Positions 1 through 7,818 of a stretch of 64,000 nt of DNA are shown here, one piece after another. The notes under the pieces were generated by a model, which was not told where the DNA came from, did no database searches, and saw only the letters and a list, made by a program, of their open reading frames with translations. Made by a program: the position numbers and the translations under genes. The stretch covers positions 1 to 64,000 of the forward strand of contig JACPHA010000019.1 in NCBI GenBank assembly GCA_016188825.1, in the 5' to 3' direction. Within the stretch, counting starts at the first letter, position 1. The number at the start of each line of letters is the position of its first letter. This DNA comes from Candidatus Pacearchaeota archaeon. Its GTDB lineage: Archaea > Nanobdellota > Nanobdellia > Pacearchaeales > GW2011-AR1.

Positions 1-2
1 TG

Positions 3-152
3 AAAGCGGGGAAGCCTGTCAAACTTATAAATCCTAAAGAAGAGAGTATGGTAAAAGAAACTTATGAAAAGTATAGAATATGTGCATCAAGATTAGCTAA
101 AAAGATAGAAAGAGATTATAATGTTCACATTCCTGTTTATAAGCTCGCCTAG
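3..152 (+). pseudogene. Transposase fragment (IS481-like), truncated by a hairpin
   Basis: The reading frame is open at the left edge of the window and ends in TAG at 150-152. Its 49 residues (KAGKPVKLINPKEESM, then ...ASRLAKKIERDYNVHIP) align with the helix-turn-helix region of the complete transposase at 38177-39004, which has KPKQINDEERKI and MIEQYLDEKGVHINHNRIH at the same places. The similarity stops at NVHIP, where residues VYKLA and the stop come from the left arm of a 15-bp inverted repeat. The gene therefore looks cut by that hairpin. What is seen is the sequence similarity and the abrupt end; insertion of the hairpin into the gene is inference. Confidence 0.6.
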
Positions 153-212
153 GAAAGAAAACTCTTCACTTTAGTGGCGAGATAAATTTCCGTCTCGAGG
201 CGAGCTTATAAA
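136..212. repeat. 15-bp perfect inverted repeat with nested small hairpins
   Basis: The arm TTTATAAGCTCGCCT at 136-150 is the exact reverse complement of 198-212. Inside the 47-base loop lie CACT/AGTG and CGAGA/TCTCG small hairpins. The left arm begins where the transposase similarity ends. See the hairpin-cluster findings. Confidence 0.75.
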
Positions 213-298
213 AGATGAAAGAAATTAATATTTTTGAGGAGAATAAAACTTTTTCTCTAAAATTTTTTTATATTCCTCCATTGGAATTTTTTTGTGCA

Positions 299-1951
299 TC
301 ATTGACTCTCCATCCTTCTTATCATCTCTGCAAAAGCCGGGCGAGTTATTAGAATTCCTGCAGTTATGCCAATTATCGTTGTCAAAGCAAAACCTTTGAA
401 CAGGCCTGCGCCTGCCCAGTAAAGCGGAATCATCGCTGCAACAAGAGTTAAATAGGCTGTTAAAATTATTGCTGATGCTCTCTTGATTCTTTCCTTAAGG
501 CTTAGCTGCCTGCTGCCTGTTTCATCTAAAATAATAATTTGCTGGTCAACTCCTGTGCCAATTGTCGCAAGTATTCCAGCAATTGAAGGCAAATCCAGAT
601 TCCATTTTATAAGCGAGGCAACTCCTAATATAATAAATAATTCTGAAAATGAAGTTAAAAGCAAAGCCAGAGAAGTTTTTATTTTTCTGTATCTGATGAA
701 TATTATCAAGGAAACTGCGACTACTGCAGAAACTGCTGTCAAGAGTATTATATAAATAAAATTCTGCCCGAGAGTTGGAGAAATTGTGTCAAGCTTGACA
801 ATTTCCAATTTGTATGGCAGACTGCCTGTGAGAAGAATTGTTTGCAGACGATTCATGTTCAATCTGGCATTTTTTATTGCTTCGTCCTGTGTTGCCCCTG
901 TTCCTGAGCCTTGAATTGAAATCTGGGTTGTTACCTGCCCCCTTAAATTGCTGCTTATCAACAACGTGTCAACTTCTTTTTCATCAACGTATAGATAAAG
1001 ACTTTCGTTTAAGTATTGTCCTGTTTGGTCTAGAGAAATGTTTCTTGTTATATCTGCATGTTTTTGTGCGGCGTTTTCTCTTAGATAAACTGCAAATGAA
1101 AACTGACAAATATATTGCCCCTGAGAAGGCTGACAGCCCGTGACTGCGGCGCAAGATGCATCATTGCGACAAACATCGCTAATATCTTTTTCTCCGCCTT
1201 CAAAAACAGTTATGTTTCCTATTTTTGCCTCAAATTTTCCCTGCTCCAAGATTAATTCTTCTAAATCGTTAGGAGTGGAGCCGGCTACTTCAATAAGCAT
1301 GAATTTGTTCCGTGATAAATCAGAAACTCCTTTTATGTTAACGTCTGACAATCCATAGACATTAAATCTGTTTCTGCTTATTGCAACTAGATCATCCAGT
1401 TCTGAATCTGAAATTTGGCTTGTTGGTTTTACTAACGCTCTTGCGCCGCCACGCAAATCAAGACCTGTCTGAATTTTGGTTTTCGGAATGTCATCAATGG
1501 TGATTTGCAAAGTTTCATTGGTTAAAAAAACATAATCATCCAAGTTTGTTTTAACTTCTAGTTTTTTTTCTGTTGTCTCGTTAAAACCCTTAAAAATTTT
1601 TTCCAAAGCAGAAGCATAAGATTGTTTGTCTTTTATTATTTCACCATTGATTTCCGTTATTATTTCACCTTGTTTTAATCCTGCTTTGAAAATTTGGGAA
1701 TCAGTGTCAACAGATTTGACTAAAACTCCTTTTTCTATAGAGCTGTATAAAATAATTCCTAGTGCAACTATGAATAATAAAGCCACTAATATTTTCCCTC
1801 CCTTGGATGTTAAGAAAGAGAGTGCGGCGATTAAACCGACTATTAATGTAAAAGCAAAAAGTTTTGAAACTGGTTGTGCAGACATAATTGATACTAGAGA
1901 AAGCCCAAGAACAATGCTAAAAAGCCAGATTTTCCAAGATAGATTGCTCAT
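299..1951 (-). CDS. secD: Preprotein translocase subunit SecD
   Basis: SecD works with SecF beside the SecYE channel in the cytoplasmic membrane and helps complete export of secreted proteins. The 550-residue protein has three hydrophobic segments at about 7-71, a PDZ-like stretch at about 75-125 (FKAGLKQGEIITEING), the SecD signature GLDLRGG near residue 165, a long external domain, and a C-terminal membrane bundle starting near residue 395 with GTGVDQQIIILDE in place of the usual GVDANV element. It directly follows secF with no intervening base, so the two are co-transcribed. The membrane helices before the PDZ-like part are more than usual for SecD and may be lineage specific. Confidence 0.93.
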   Translation of the reverse strand: MSNLSWKIWLFSIVLGLSLVSIMSAQPVSKLFAFTLIVGLIAALSFLTSKGGKILVALLFIVALGIILYSSIEKGVLVKSVDTDSQIFKAGLKQGEIITEINGEIIKDKQSYASALEKIFKGFNETTEKKLEVKTNLDDYVFLTNETLQITIDDIPKTKIQTGLDLRGGARALVKPTSQISDSELDDLVAISRNRFNVYGLSDVNIKGVSDLSRNKFMLIEVAGSTPNDLEELILEQGKFEAKIGNITVFEGGEKDISDVCRNDASCAAVTGCQPSQGQYICQFSFAVYLRENAAQKHADITRNISLDQTGQYLNESLYLYVDEKEVDTLLISSNLRGQVTTQISIQGSGTGATQDEAIKNARLNMNRLQTILLTGSLPYKLEIVKLDTISPTLGQNFIYIILLTAVSAVVAVSLIIFIRYRKIKTSLALLLTSFSELFIILGVASLIKWNLDLPSIAGILATIGTGVDQQIIILDETGSRQLSLKERIKRASAIILTAYLTLVAAMIPLYWAGAGLFKGFALTTIIGITAGILITRPAFAEMIRRMESQ

Positions 1952-3115
1952 TTATGCTCTCGCCTCCTTTTCTTTTGATTCTGCGTACCATTTAACAATT
2001 GACGCGTTGGTAATCCATGTATTGAAAATGTCAAACCATAAACCTATGAAAACAATTGTGAAAATCTGCCTCAAAACCTCTGATGATTTGTATACGATAA
2101 ATAAAGAAATTGTTACTGCGGCAATTGCGGTCAATGTCATTGTTATTCCTGTCTTGAACGCTCCGAAAATTCTTTCATTTATTTTTCCTTCTCTGCTTTT
2201 AAAGACTCTGTTTGTCAGCAAGATGTCTGTGTCGACAGAGTAACCGATGAGCAAAAGAAAAGCGACAATGCCTGCTATTGACAACTGCAGGCCTATTAAA
2301 TCAACAACTGCTACTGTCATTATTATATCTGCAAAAGCTGCGGCAATTACTGCGATGCTTGGCACAGAATAAAATCCATAGATTAAAATCAAAATTATGC
2401 TTAAAATGATTATTATAATTGAACTTGGATAGGAAAAAATTATTAATACAGTCAGGGCTGTGATAACAAAAGTCACTAAATAATCTGTTTTATTTTTGCT
2501 ACCGAAGATTGCAATAAAAAAGCCTGCAACAACTCCCGTAATTGACAGTGATTTTACTATTGATAATTCTCTTAATGCTATAAAGATGGCTGCAAATGTT
2601 AATATTAAGGCAAAGCCCTTAATTTTTCTTGACTCGCCGAAAATGAAAAATATGACACAACCCATTAACAAGAAAGCGACGATAATAGAATTAATCAATT
2701 GTTTGTAGAAACCTGCTGAAAGAGTTGCTCCGGAAAATTCAATTGAGGAGTTTTCTTGATTTAGAGCATATCCTAAAAATTTTTCAATTGCTAGCTTTAT
2801 TAGTTCAACATTTTTTTGAGTTTCCAAGATAAATCCTGTTTGTCTGCTTGTTCTGAAATCGTAAAGGCCGCGGACATTTAAGTCGTGGAATTCATTTTTA
2901 AGGGAAGATTTAACTTGCTCGATATCGGCAGAGCTGTCAAAAACTGTTATTGTTGTTCCGCCAGTCAGAGTCACATCTTTGTAAATTATATCTCCGTTTT
3001 TTGCCTGAAAATTATAAAGGTAAAAAATTGTTAATAAGAAAAAAATTGCCGGGATTAATAAAAGTAATTTGTAGCTTTTGTCATACCAGTTCTTTTCTGT
3101 TTTTTGAGGTTCCAT
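1952..3115 (-). CDS. secF: Protein-export membrane protein SecF
   Basis: SecF is the partner of SecD in the accessory export complex of the cytoplasmic membrane. The 387 residues start with one membrane helix (about 17-34), then an external domain with TLTGGTTITVFD, then five hydrophobic helices from about residue 137. The motif GYSVDTDILLTNRVF near residue 290 matches the conserved GYSxxDT region of SecF. Its stop codon abuts the secD start. An acyl carrier protein gene lies 31 bases upstream on the same strand, so secF is probably in a four-gene operon, an order I do not know from other archaea. Confidence 0.92.
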   Translation of the reverse strand: MEPQKTEKNWYDKSYKLLLLIPAIFFLLTIFYLYNFQAKNGDIIYKDVTLTGGTTITVFDSSADIEQVKSSLKNEFHDLNVRGLYDFRTSRQTGFILETQKNVELIKLAIEKFLGYALNQENSSIEFSGATLSAGFYKQLINSIIVAFLLMGCVIFFIFGESRKIKGFALILTFAAIFIALRELSIVKSLSITGVVAGFFIAIFGSKNKTDYLVTFVITALTVLIIFSYPSSIIIIILSIILILIYGFYSVPSIAVIAAAFADIIMTVAVVDLIGLQLSIAGIVAFLLLIGYSVDTDILLTNRVFKSREGKINERIFGAFKTGITMTLTAIAAVTISLFIVYKSSEVLRQIFTIVFIGLWFDIFNTWITNASIVKWYAESKEKEARA

Positions 3116-3146
3116 TTGTTTATAGAAGATTAAGATATTTTAAAGG

Positions 3147-3413
3147 TTATTCTTTTTTGAATCTATCGGCGTAAGGCAGAAGATATTCTATAGTACTATT
3201 TAAAGTAGCAAGTAGAGGATAGTGTTCTTTAGGAACTTCTATTTTGTATTTTTTTCTTAATTCCATTACAATATCTAGAAAATCCATTGAATCTATGTCT
3301 AATTGGTCGCGCAATCTGATATCTGGATTTAAATTTAATAAATCTGCGTCTGGAGCAACTGTTTGTATTATATCTTTGACAATTTCCTCGATTTTTTTTG
3401 TTTCGTCAGTCAT
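3147..3413 (-). CDS. acpP: Acyl carrier protein
   Basis: An acyl carrier protein of 88 residues. The serine that would carry 4'-phosphopantetheine is in the classic context DQLDIDSMDFLDIVMEL (Ser at about 42), followed by the usual recognition helix. The fold length fits the family. Most archaea make isoprenoid lipids and lack this protein, so its presence is notable. A KAS III-like condensing enzyme at 51009-52022 in this same window could be a partner, but the link is inferred, not shown. The gene sits between an unknown gene (one base away) and secF. Confidence 0.88.
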   Translation of the reverse strand: MTDETKKIEEIVKDIIQTVAPDADLLNLNPDIRLRDQLDIDSMDFLDIVMELRKKYKIEVPKEHYPLLATLNSTIEYLLPYADRFKKE

Positions 3414-3414
3414 G

Positions 3415-3747
3415 TTAATGCTCCATTAAATCCACAACGCAATGTCTGTATCCTTCCCCAAAGCTTATTTTTTCTCTTGGCAAAAACCTGTTGATATCTG
3501 CATAGTTTATATTTTCCATATTTAACTTTCTGCCATCTGGCATTATTAATGCACTATAATCTTCAGAAAACTCGAAAACTCTTCCTCTTGAAGCACATGC
3601 TCTAGCAATGCTTATCTCCAATTGAGACCATGGTGTGGCAACACAAAAATCTTTTTCAGCTATTTTTACCATTGCCCTGTATAATTTTTTTCCTGTTGCT
3701 CTCCCGTAGAGTCTAATGCATCTCGCCTCTAAAGTTTTTTTGTTCAT
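3415..3747 (-). CDS. Hypothetical protein upstream of acyl carrier protein
   Basis: A 110-residue protein I do not recognise. The frame stays open further upstream through the tRNA-Gly gene, so I chose the ATG at 3747 (MNKKTLEARC), the first that leaves the tRNA intact. It is predicted soluble, with a basic N-terminal half and an acidic middle (FEFSEDYSALIMPDG). The stop is one base from the start of the acyl carrier protein, which suggests translational coupling and a shared role. No catalytic motif is evident. Confidence 0.65.
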   Translation of the reverse strand: MNKKTLEARCIRLYGRATGKKLYRAMVKIAEKDFCVATPWSQLEISIARACASRGRVFEFSEDYSALIMPDGRKLNMENINYADINRFLPREKISFGEGYRHCVVDLMEH

Positions 3748-3755
3748 TTTTAAAA

Positions 3756-3826
3756 TGCGCCGTAGGGGAATTGAACCCCTCTCTACTTCGTGGAAGGCAG
3801 TCATTCTACCGATAAACTAACGGCGC
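3756..3826 (-). tRNA. tRNA-Gly (anticodon TCC)
   Basis: The reverse strand folds as a tRNA. Acceptor arms GCGCCGT and ACGGCGC pair fully, the T arm is GAGGGGTTCAATTCCCCTA, and the anticodon loop is CTTCCAC. The anticodon stem has one apparent mismatch (ACTGC against GAAGT). CCA is not encoded. The discriminator base is A. A degraded relative of its 5' half lies at 4258-4297. Confidence 0.9.
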
Positions 3827-3852
3827 ATTAAAATTATTAATTACAAAGGGTT

Positions 3853-4182
3853 TTAAAGATTATCCTTCTTATAATGACGTTTTCTGTGGCAATTAGCACA
3901 TAATACCTCACATTTTTCTAGTTCTTCCCTTATTCTTGGAATAGAATATCCATTCGCGACCATGTAAGATATTTCAAATTTTTTATCTTTTTTGTGATGG
4001 AATTCTATAACGGCTGGATGATTTTCTGAGCAGACTTTGCATTTTAGACTTTTTTTGTAATGCTCAATCCATTCTCGAATTTTTTTCTTTCTTATTCTAA
4101 CATATTTCTTCTCAGATTTTTTATGACTTATATACCATTCTCTCCTATACTCTCTTCTTCTTTCAATATTTTTAAACGGCAT
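3853..4182 (-). CDS. HNH endonuclease-like protein
   Basis: A 109-residue, strongly basic protein with an HNH/zinc-finger nuclease pattern: KCKVCSENHPAVIEFHH followed by CEVLCANCHRKRH. Two CxxC pairs would bind structural zinc and the EFHH plus NCHRKRH histidines would form the metal-binding catalytic site. The N-terminal 40 residues are a basic helix, as in homing or phage HNH proteins. It is a stand-alone gene between tRNA-Gly and a tRNA-Gly-like relic, and its start is only 11 bases from a T-arm-like sequence. That position suggests a mobile element associated with tRNA genes. Homing activity is inference. Confidence 0.8.
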   Translation of the reverse strand: MPFKNIERRREYRREWYISHKKSEKKYVRIRKKKIREWIEHYKKSLKCKVCSENHPAVIEFHHKKDKKFEISYMVANGYSIPRIREELEKCEVLCANCHRKRHYKKDNL

Positions 4183-4193
4183 ATTTTTTTTAT

Positions 4194-4297
4194 CGGTTTC
4201 GAACCTTTTAATAGTTTGTATCCCCTAATTAAATAATACAAGTTACTAAAGTTTTTTGAGTTGGAAACCAGACATTCTGCCATTTAACTAACAGCGC
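4194..4297 (-). pseudogene. tRNA-Gly-like relic, split
   Basis: On the reverse strand 4297-4258 reads as the 5' half of a tRNA-Gly: it matches the intact gene in GCGC-GTTAGTT, GGCAGAATG and the TTTCC around the anticodon. About 50 bases later AAGGTTCGAAACC (4207-4194) resembles a T arm. No 3' acceptor strand pairs with GCGCTGT, and the anticodon stem is broken. I call it a pseudogene; a separately encoded 5' tRNA half is less likely but not excluded. Confidence 0.5.
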
Positions 4298-4355
4298 TTG
4301 TTTTTAGATATTTTGTAGTTTTTTAAATGTTTAGAGAATTCAAGGATTTTCAAAA

Positions 4356-4430
4356 CGCTCTCGGAAGGATTTGAACCTTCGACCCTTGGGTTAGGACCCC
4401 AATGCTCTATCCGGACTGAGCTACGAGAGC
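4356..4430 (-). tRNA. tRNA-Arg (anticodon CCT)
   Basis: The reverse strand forms a full cloverleaf: acceptor GCTCTCG/CGAGAGC, D arm GCTC...GAGC, anticodon stem TTGGG/CCCAA with loop GTCCTAA, and T arm GAAGGTTCAAATCCTTC. The anticodon CCT reads AGG. No intron and no encoded CCA. Confidence 0.95.
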
Positions 4431-4479
4431 TTATTTGAAATGAGAATTTTGTTTATTTAAATTCGCTTGTAAGAAAAAA

Positions 4480-4500
4480 TGCAGGGGGGAGGATTCGAAA
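4480..4500 (-). pseudogene. Stub of a tRNA 3' end
   Basis: The reverse strand reads TTTCGAATCCTCCCCCCTGC followed by A, the shape of a T loop, T stem and 3' acceptor strand of a tRNA. Nothing upstream of it on that strand pairs as a tRNA; the hairpin cluster begins four bases away at 4504. Such stubs are typical of integration sites or of an interrupted tRNA gene. Confidence 0.45.
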
Positions 4501-4503
4501 TAC

Positions 4504-4617
4504 AAACTTTTTAGAAAAAAGTTTCTATGAGTTCAAAACTACAATTAGATTTGCCTTACAAATCTTATTTGCCATAGGCACAATTCCTGCGGAATTGAAA
4601 GGATTCTTCGAATCCTT
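4504..4617. repeat. Cluster of six consecutive hairpins between tRNA genes
   Basis: Successive perfect stems: 4504-4512/4516-4524 (AAACTTTTT, loop AGA), 4530-4533/4537-4540, 4547-4553/4559-4565 (AGATTTG), 4570-4573/4577-4580 (TGCC), 4581-4587/4591-4597 (CAATTCC, loop TGC) and 4599-4606/4610-4617 (AAGGATTC, loop TTC). The first two match the two hairpins after tRNA-Thr at 35409-35446, including the linker TCTA.GAG. Confidence 0.75.
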
Positions 4618-4620
4618 AAA

Positions 4621-4704
4621 TGCGGGGACTAGGATTCGAACCTAGGCAAGCACTGAGCTAACGCGTCTTGAGCGCGTCCCGTTTGACCACTCCGGCATCC
4701 CCGC
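4621..4704 (-). tRNA. tRNA-Leu (anticodon CAA)
   Basis: A type II tRNA of 84 bases with a long variable arm. The acceptor pairs GCGGGGA with TCCCCGC, the anticodon stem is ACGCG/CGCGT with loop CTCAAGA, and the T arm is CTAGGTTCGAATCCTAG. The anticodon CAA reads TTG. It is divergent from the 5S rRNA gene, with about 50 bases between them carrying TATA-like sequence for both. Confidence 0.95.
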
Positions 4705-4756
4705 CCCGATTTAGAAATATAGAAACCTTTTTAAATCAAACTATTGATAAAAAAAT

Positions 4757-4870
4757 GAAAACGGCCATAGTAATCTGGAAATACCTCTTCCCATTCCGAA
4801 CAGAGAAGTCAAGCAGATTACGTCTGCTGCATTAGTCTCCCACAAGAGGCGAAACACAGATGCTGTCTTC
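4757..4870 (+). rRNA. rrf: 5S ribosomal RNA
   Basis: The segment carries the archaeal 5S pattern: ACGGCCATAG near the start, CCCATTCCGAACAGAGAAGT in loop B/C, and the 3' strand GATGCTGTCTTC that pairs with the 5' GAAAACGGC. A TATA-like TTTTTAAAT lies about 28 bases upstream of the start. The run TTTATTTTTT just after the end is a likely terminator. No 16S or 23S gene is nearby, so the 5S gene is unlinked. Confidence 0.92.
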
Positions 4871-4916
4871 TTTATTTTTTAGATTTCTTTAAATATTGCT
4901 TCTTCTTTCATTAATT

Positions 4917-5174
4917 ATGAAAACAAAATTTTCGAGAAAGGAAGCAGAAGAAAAGATTAATGGATTTTTTAAGAAAGAAAATTTTTCTGCTGATGAAGTC
5001 AAGAAAATAAAAAGAATTGCTATGGAATTTAACATAAAACTTGGAAATCATAGAAAATTGTTTTGCAAGAAATGTTTGAATAAACTGAAAGGAAAAATTA
5101 GAATTAATAAAAATTATAAAACAACGATGTGTGAAAATTGCGGATTTTTAAACAGACATAAAATTGGTTATTGA
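4917..5174 (+). CDS. rnp4: Ribonuclease P protein component 4 (Rpr2/Rpp21)
   Basis: An 85-residue archaeal RNase P protein of the Rpp21/Rpr2 family, which helps the RNA subunit trim 5' leaders from pre-tRNA. The N-terminal half is a basic helical segment and the C-terminal half is a zinc ribbon, FCKKC at about 49-53 and CENCGF at about 72-77. I chose the ATG at 4917 because it lies soon after the T-rich 5S terminator and gives the family's usual N-terminus. It is next to 5S rRNA and tRNA genes, though they are probably separate transcripts. Confidence 0.85.
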   Translation: MKTKFSRKEAEEKINGFFKKENFSADEVKKIKRIAMEFNIKLGNHRKLFCKKCLNKLKGKIRINKNYKTTMCENCGFLNRHKIGY

Positions 5175-5384
5175 TATTATTATAAAGAGGACTTAATAAT
5201 TATTAATGGGAGTCAAAAATAATAACCAATGAAGATTCTTTGTTTTCAATCATTACTAATAATTTACGAAGATAAATATTTACATTAATCATAACCAAGA
5301 CATGCAATTAATTATCTAGAACGAAATGTATGCTCTCTGCTAATTTTTCTTTACACTTCTTTATACATCAGAATGTATGATTCA

Positions 5385-6416
5385 TTATTCTTCTTCAAAT
5401 AAAGTTGAGAGTGTTTTTTCTTTGAATGCCTTGAGGAATGTTATGAAATAGGCAATTATTAATGGCCCGATTAGCAAACCAAGAAGACCAAAAACAAGCA
5501 ATCCGCCGACCATTCCAATTAATGCAATAACTTGGGATAATTGTGCTTTTTTTGAAACAAAATATATTCTCATTATGTTGTCTATTGTTGAAACAAGCAA
5601 AAGGTTATATAGAATATATGTGATTGCTAATGTCGGCGTTGAAGTGGCTAATAAATAAATTGCTATGGGAATATAAACAAAGGCTGGACCGATAAGGGGA
5701 ATTATGCTAAGAATGACTGCTAATAAAGTTAATACCAGCGCGTTTGGAACGTCAAATAGGAATAAACCAAGCCCTGCAAGGATTCCCTGCACAATGCCTA
5801 TTACAATTTGGCCGTAAACAATTGAGTCTGTAATATCTTTGAATTGTTTCACAAGCACTCTTTCATGGGCTTTGTTGATTGGAGAGATCCCAGAAATAAA
5901 TTCTGTCAGTTCTTCTGAATCGCGCAGGGCAAAAAAGAACACGAAAGCAACTAAAACTATCTTCAATAGTGTGTTACCGAAATTCAGAAGGAAATCGGTG
6001 AAAGAGCTTATTACGAAAGAACTGAGCTTACTTACTGCGTTGTCAGCTGTCAGGGAAATTTGATTGACTAACTGATCTGAAGCAGTCGGCAAAAAGTCTT
6101 TTATCAGTGTTCCCACATCTAGCTTTTGCGATAAAAGGAAAAGGTCAAAGACTCGCTGGATTATTAGAGGAATTAGAAACCAGAGAGGAAGTATGATCAT
6201 TAATAAAACACAAACGCAGACTATTATTGCTGAAATGGTTTTATATCTGAAAATTCTTAAAATAAAACTATAAACGGGGAAGAAAACATAGGCCAGAATT
6301 AATCCGGCAACTATCGCAAAGAAAATAGGCTTTACTATGAAGAAAACTAAAATCCCAAGTAATATTATCAGCAATAGCAAAGAAAATCTTCTTAAATCTG
6401 TTTCTGTGAATTTCAT
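5385..6416 (-). CDS. AI-2E family transporter (PerM/YdiK-like)
   Basis: A 343-residue membrane protein with about seven to eight hydrophobic segments and the family's layout: two N-terminal helix pairs (15-80), an external helical stretch (about 90-140), and a C-terminal bundle with QIVIGIVQGILAGLGLFLFDVP cut by short loops and GLLGLLIGPLIIAYF near the end. This AI-2E/UPF0118 family includes autoinducer exporters and Na+/H+ antiporters, so the substrate cannot be told from sequence. It stands alone, with 210 bases of AT-rich intergenic DNA before rnp4. Confidence 0.85.
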   Translation of the reverse strand: MKFTETDLRRFSLLLLIILLGILVFFIVKPIFFAIVAGLILAYVFFPVYSFILRIFRYKTISAIIVCVCVLLMIILPLWFLIPLIIQRVFDLFLLSQKLDVGTLIKDFLPTASDQLVNQISLTADNAVSKLSSFVISSFTDFLLNFGNTLLKIVLVAFVFFFALRDSEELTEFISGISPINKAHERVLVKQFKDITDSIVYGQIVIGIVQGILAGLGLFLFDVPNALVLTLLAVILSIIPLIGPAFVYIPIAIYLLATSTPTLAITYILYNLLLVSTIDNIMRIYFVSKKAQLSQVIALIGMVGGLLVFGLLGLLIGPLIIAYFITFLKAFKEKTLSTLFEEE

Positions 6417-6558
6417 ATTTTAAGTAATTATTAATAATATATAAAGTTTCTTGCCTCCTTATTGGCCTGATAAAAAATTTTCATTAGTTATTTTTAGACG
6501 CTTCGCTTAATATAAATTTTTTCAAAAAATTTATAAAGTATTTCTCGGAATATATGGG

Positions 6559-7263
6559 ATGGAAAATTTCATTAGAAAAATTTTTTCTGACAAAACTGAT
6601 GATGAAGTGCATTTTGAATTTATCAGATTCGGAAGAGGTGTTTACGAAAATAAATATCTGCTTGAAGGAAAGAAGCAAAATAACGGATGGAAAATAAAAA
6701 CAAGCAGCGAGTTTGTAAATTTTTTAGTTAAAGGTTGTTTAATGAAAATTTCTCATGAGATTGAAGTTTCTGGAATTATTGTTTCAACTTTAGATATAGA
6801 AAAAGATACCGGTTTTGAAATTGAAAATGTTAAGAAGTATATGGGAATAAAACAGTTTGTTATTAAAACAAGAACAAACGCAAGAAAAATATTAGAATTG
6901 ATGAATAAATATCCTAGAGCGTTTTATGCATTGTCTTTTTCCGGGAATGATTTTGGGTTGAAAATAAAGGCGAAGCCGCCGAAAAATGGAAAGCAAAGCA
7001 ACAAAGGAGAAGATAAGCTAAGCTCGGATTTCTGCTCTTTGAAAACTCAAGATAAAGAAATTGTAGAAGATTTATTTTTTGATTTTCCTGATTTTAATGA
7101 AATAAGAATAAAGCATATAGTTCAAATAAAAGATATTGAAATTCCTAAAAATATTCAAGATCCGAAACAGATGAGAGAGACGGCAAAAAGGAAAGGAATT
7201 ATAAAAAGAATTATTAATGTTGATGGAAGAGAAGAAATAAAAGAGAAGGAGTTTTTTGTTTGA
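6559..7263 (+). CDS. Conserved-looking hypothetical protein
   Basis: A 234-residue predicted soluble protein I cannot assign. The N-terminal 60 residues (VHFEFIRFGRGVYENKYLLE) look like alternating strands. A Lys/Asn/Ser-rich stretch at about 137-155 (KPPKNGKQSNKGEDKLSS) resembles a linker. The C-terminal half is charged. Codon use matches its neighbours and a TATA-like AATTTATAAAGTATT lies 20-35 bases upstream of the ATG. No membrane segment or nucleotide-binding motif is visible. Confidence 0.75.
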   Translation: MENFIRKIFSDKTDDEVHFEFIRFGRGVYENKYLLEGKKQNNGWKIKTSSEFVNFLVKGCLMKISHEIEVSGIIVSTLDIEKDTGFEIENVKKYMGIKQFVIKTRTNARKILELMNKYPRAFYALSFSGNDFGLKIKAKPPKNGKQSNKGEDKLSSDFCSLKTQDKEIVEDLFFDFPDFNEIRIKHIVQIKDIEIPKNIQDPKQMRETAKRKGIIKRIINVDGREEIKEKEFFV

Positions 7264-7314
7264 TAGTTTTTGTATCATAATAATATTTAAATAATTTAAA
7301 GCAAAAATTATTAA

Positions 7315-7818
7315 ATGAGAAAATATAGTAGTCTACCAGCTAAAATTTTGATTGGTGTTGCTGGAATATTTAATTCTCAAGGATGTGGGAATAATTGTGA
7401 GAGAGGATCCGGGCCTAATTATAGTCTGGGCTTTAATTCTCCCTTTGTAAATATTGAATTTGGGGGTGGTTCTCTGTGTGATCTCTGCATCCTTGGAGGA
7501 GCCATGCCAATAGAAGGAACTTATTCAATTTCTTATTCTAATGAAACAAAAGGCACTGTAGCGGTGCGAGATGGCAGAATATTTTTTTCAGATAATCTCT
7601 CTTATGAATTATTTAGAGGAAGCTTTAATGCTAAAGATACTAATTTAGAAGGCGACCCATGTACGAATTGCCATTGCCCATCCAATGGTTTTGTAATTAG
7701 CGGATGTTTTGATACAAGAAAAACTTTTAGTGGTAGAATTCAAGATGTAAATTTTTGTAGAGTAACTAGTATTACAACTTTCTCAGGGCGTTTAATTGAA
7801 GATAAAAATACAGACTAG
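7315..7818 (+). CDS. Putative secreted protein with lipobox-like signal
   Basis: A 167-residue protein with a basic start (MRKYSSLPAK), a short hydrophobic stretch and a lipobox-like NSQGC at about 20-24, suggesting export and possible lipid attachment. The mature part has ten or so cysteines, including CNGC-like pairs (CDLCILGG, CTNCHCPSNG) and beta-strand-like segments with many Gly and Ser. No homologous family is recognised. It converges with cobO, overlapping it by four bases. Confidence 0.65.
   Translation: MRKYSSLPAKILIGVAGIFNSQGCGNNCERGSGPNYSLGFNSPFVNIEFGGGSLCDLCILGGAMPIEGTYSISYSNETKGTVAVRDGRIFFSDNLSYELFRGSFNAKDTNLEGDPCTNCHCPSNGFVISGCFDTRKTFSGRIQDVNFCRVTSITTFSGRLIEDKNTD

Noticed and set aside
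6484-6678. 64-codon reverse frame overlapping the start of 6559-7263
   Set aside because: It is mostly antisense to a better-supported gene and lacks any recognisable domain.
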